Source: Paenibacillus_E qinlingensis_A (GTDB lineage: Bacteria > Bacillota > Bacilli > Paenibacillales > NBRC-103111). Taken from it: 64,000 nucleotides of DNA. The DNA lies in assembly GCF_031455095.1 (NCBI RefSeq), contig NZ_JAVDSB010000002.1, forward strand, positions 620,001 through 684,000, written 5' to 3'. Position numbers and translations under genes: made by a program. Position 1 is the stretch's first letter, and every line of letters begins with the position of its first letter. The notes beneath the pieces are model-generated. The model was not told the origin of the DNA, did not search any database, and saw only the letters and a program-made list of their open reading frames with translations. This document shows, piece by piece, positions 63,252 through 64,000 of this stretch.

Positions 63252-64000
63252 ATGACGCTTGAACTGAAAAGAACACCTCTTTTCCCACACTACGCGGCAT
63301 TCCCAGATGCACGATGCATCGATTTCGGCGGATGGGAGCTTCCCGTCCAATTTACGGGGATACAGAAGGAACATGAGGCCGTTAGAACGAAGGCTGGCTT
63401 ATTTGATGTTTCCCATATGGGAGAGTTCATGGTCACAGGCAGCTATTCCGAGTCCTTTCTGCAGCGGCTGACAACGAATGACGTGAGCAAACTCAAGGAT
63501 GGTCAAGCACAATACACATTGATGTGTTACCCACACGGCGGCGTTATCGACGACCTGCTCGTTTACCGTATAACAGCCGATCAATACCTGGTTGTCGTGA
63601 ATGCCTCTAATATTGACAAAGACTTCGACTGGATGAGCGAGCATCTTATCGGAGATGTCACATTGGAAAATAAATCCGATTCGCTGGCACTGCTTGCCCT
63701 TCAAGGCCCTGAAGGCGCAGCAATTCTTCAAATGGTCACTGAAAACTTCCAGTGTCAGCACCTCGCTCCTTTTCACTTTGCGACAGACGTCATGATCAAT
63801 GGCGTCAAAACCCTCTTATCGCGTACCGGATACACAGGCGAAGATGGCTTCGAGATATATATCCCGGCTGATGAAGCGGGGCAAGTGTGGCAGGCACTGC
63901 TTACAGCAGGCGAAGCATACAATCTTGTTCCAGCAGGACTTGGCGCACGCGACACGCTGCGCTTCGAAGCTCGGCTCCCGCTTTACGGCCAAGAGCTATC
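63252..64000 (+). CDS. gcvT: Glycine cleavage system T protein, aminomethyltransferase (cut by window edge)
   Basis: The first 249 residues are visible. The enzyme transfers the methylene group from the H protein to tetrahydrofolate and frees ammonia. Family features include FGGWELPVQF at the N-terminus, GLFDVSHMGE, the N-terminal GcvT fold, LLALQGPEG and SRTGYTGEDGFEIY. The ATG at 63252 has AAGGAGGG upstream. The gene runs past the right end. Confidence 0.95.
   Translation, partial: MTLELKRTPLFPHYAAFPDARCIDFGGWELPVQFTGIQKEHEAVRTKAGLFDVSHMGEFMVTGSYSESFLQRLTTNDVSKLKDGQAQYTLMCYPHGGVIDDLLVYRITADQYLVVVNASNIDKDFDWMSEHLIGDVTLENKSDSLALLALQGPEGAAILQMVTENFQCQHLAPFHFATDVMINGVKTLLSRTGYTGEDGFEIYIPADEAGQVWQALLTAGEAYNLVPAGLGARDTLRFEARLPLYGQEL

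Overview
The window looks like chromosome from a low-to-mid GC, spore-forming Firmicute of the Paenibacillaceae, most likely Paenibacillus or a close relative. The signs are carbohydrate ABC transporters paired with YesM/YesN-type two-component systems, a very large secreted hydrolase ending in three SLH domains, strong AGGAGG-type ribosome binding sites with some TTG and GTG starts, and a glycine-riboswitch-controlled glycine cleavage locus. No rRNA, tRNA, CRISPR array or intact insertion sequence was seen.

Bases 1-7.5 kb are an accessory region. It holds a cut XRE repressor, a frameshifted tyrosine recombinase and a row of small, mostly minus-strand genes (membrane proteins, a DUF5316-like protein, a zinc-ribbon-like protein, an HD-domain protein), several of them frameshifted. 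Most of these genes are followed within about 35 bases by copies of one conserved element of about 25 bases, some with a terminator hairpin. This resembles a gene-cassette array. Inside the region sits an ECF sigma/anti-sigma pair facing a divergent operon of two secreted proteins; the anti-sigma ectodomain and one secreted protein share a SurA-like domain.

Bases 7.5-39 kb are a carbohydrate-use island on the minus strand. Its left part (7.5-12.4 kb) is decayed: a GH115 fragment is joined to a sensor-kinase fragment, next to intact permeases and an arabinofuranosidase-like fragment. Then come a sulfatase, a GH1-type glycosidase, two permeases and a binding protein. After these lie three paralogous clan GH-A (GH39-like) hydrolases of 2579, 579 and 1018 residues, two near-identical binding proteins, two permeases and a LacI-type regulator. 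Seven near-identical TTTAAATCGATTTAAA palindromes sit before these units, so one LacI regulator probably controls the island. Permease remnants and repeated terminators show that the transporter-hydrolase module was duplicated and then partly deleted. The second catalytic domain of the giant protein has lost its nucleophile.

Bases 39-46 kb are a purine nucleoside salvage operon: binding protein, nucleoside hydrolase, PotBC-like permeases, PotA-like ATPase and adenine deaminase. Bases 46-51 kb are a gene graveyard (fragments of a hydroxyacid dehydrogenase, LuxR regulator, histidine kinase, sigma-K-like sequence and AraC regulator) with two intact cassette-like genes, an aldo/keto reductase and a lipoprotein, that carry the same conserved element. 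Bases 51-57.4 kb hold a complete binding protein-permease-permease-YesM-YesN sugar system.

Bases 58-64 kb are one-carbon and serine/glycine metabolism: gcvH, lipA, sdaAB, sdaAA and lpd on the minus strand and gcvT on the plus strand. The two directions start from back-to-back tandem glycine riboswitches, so the lipoylated H protein, its lipoate supply, E3, the T protein and L-serine dehydratase appear to respond together to glycine.
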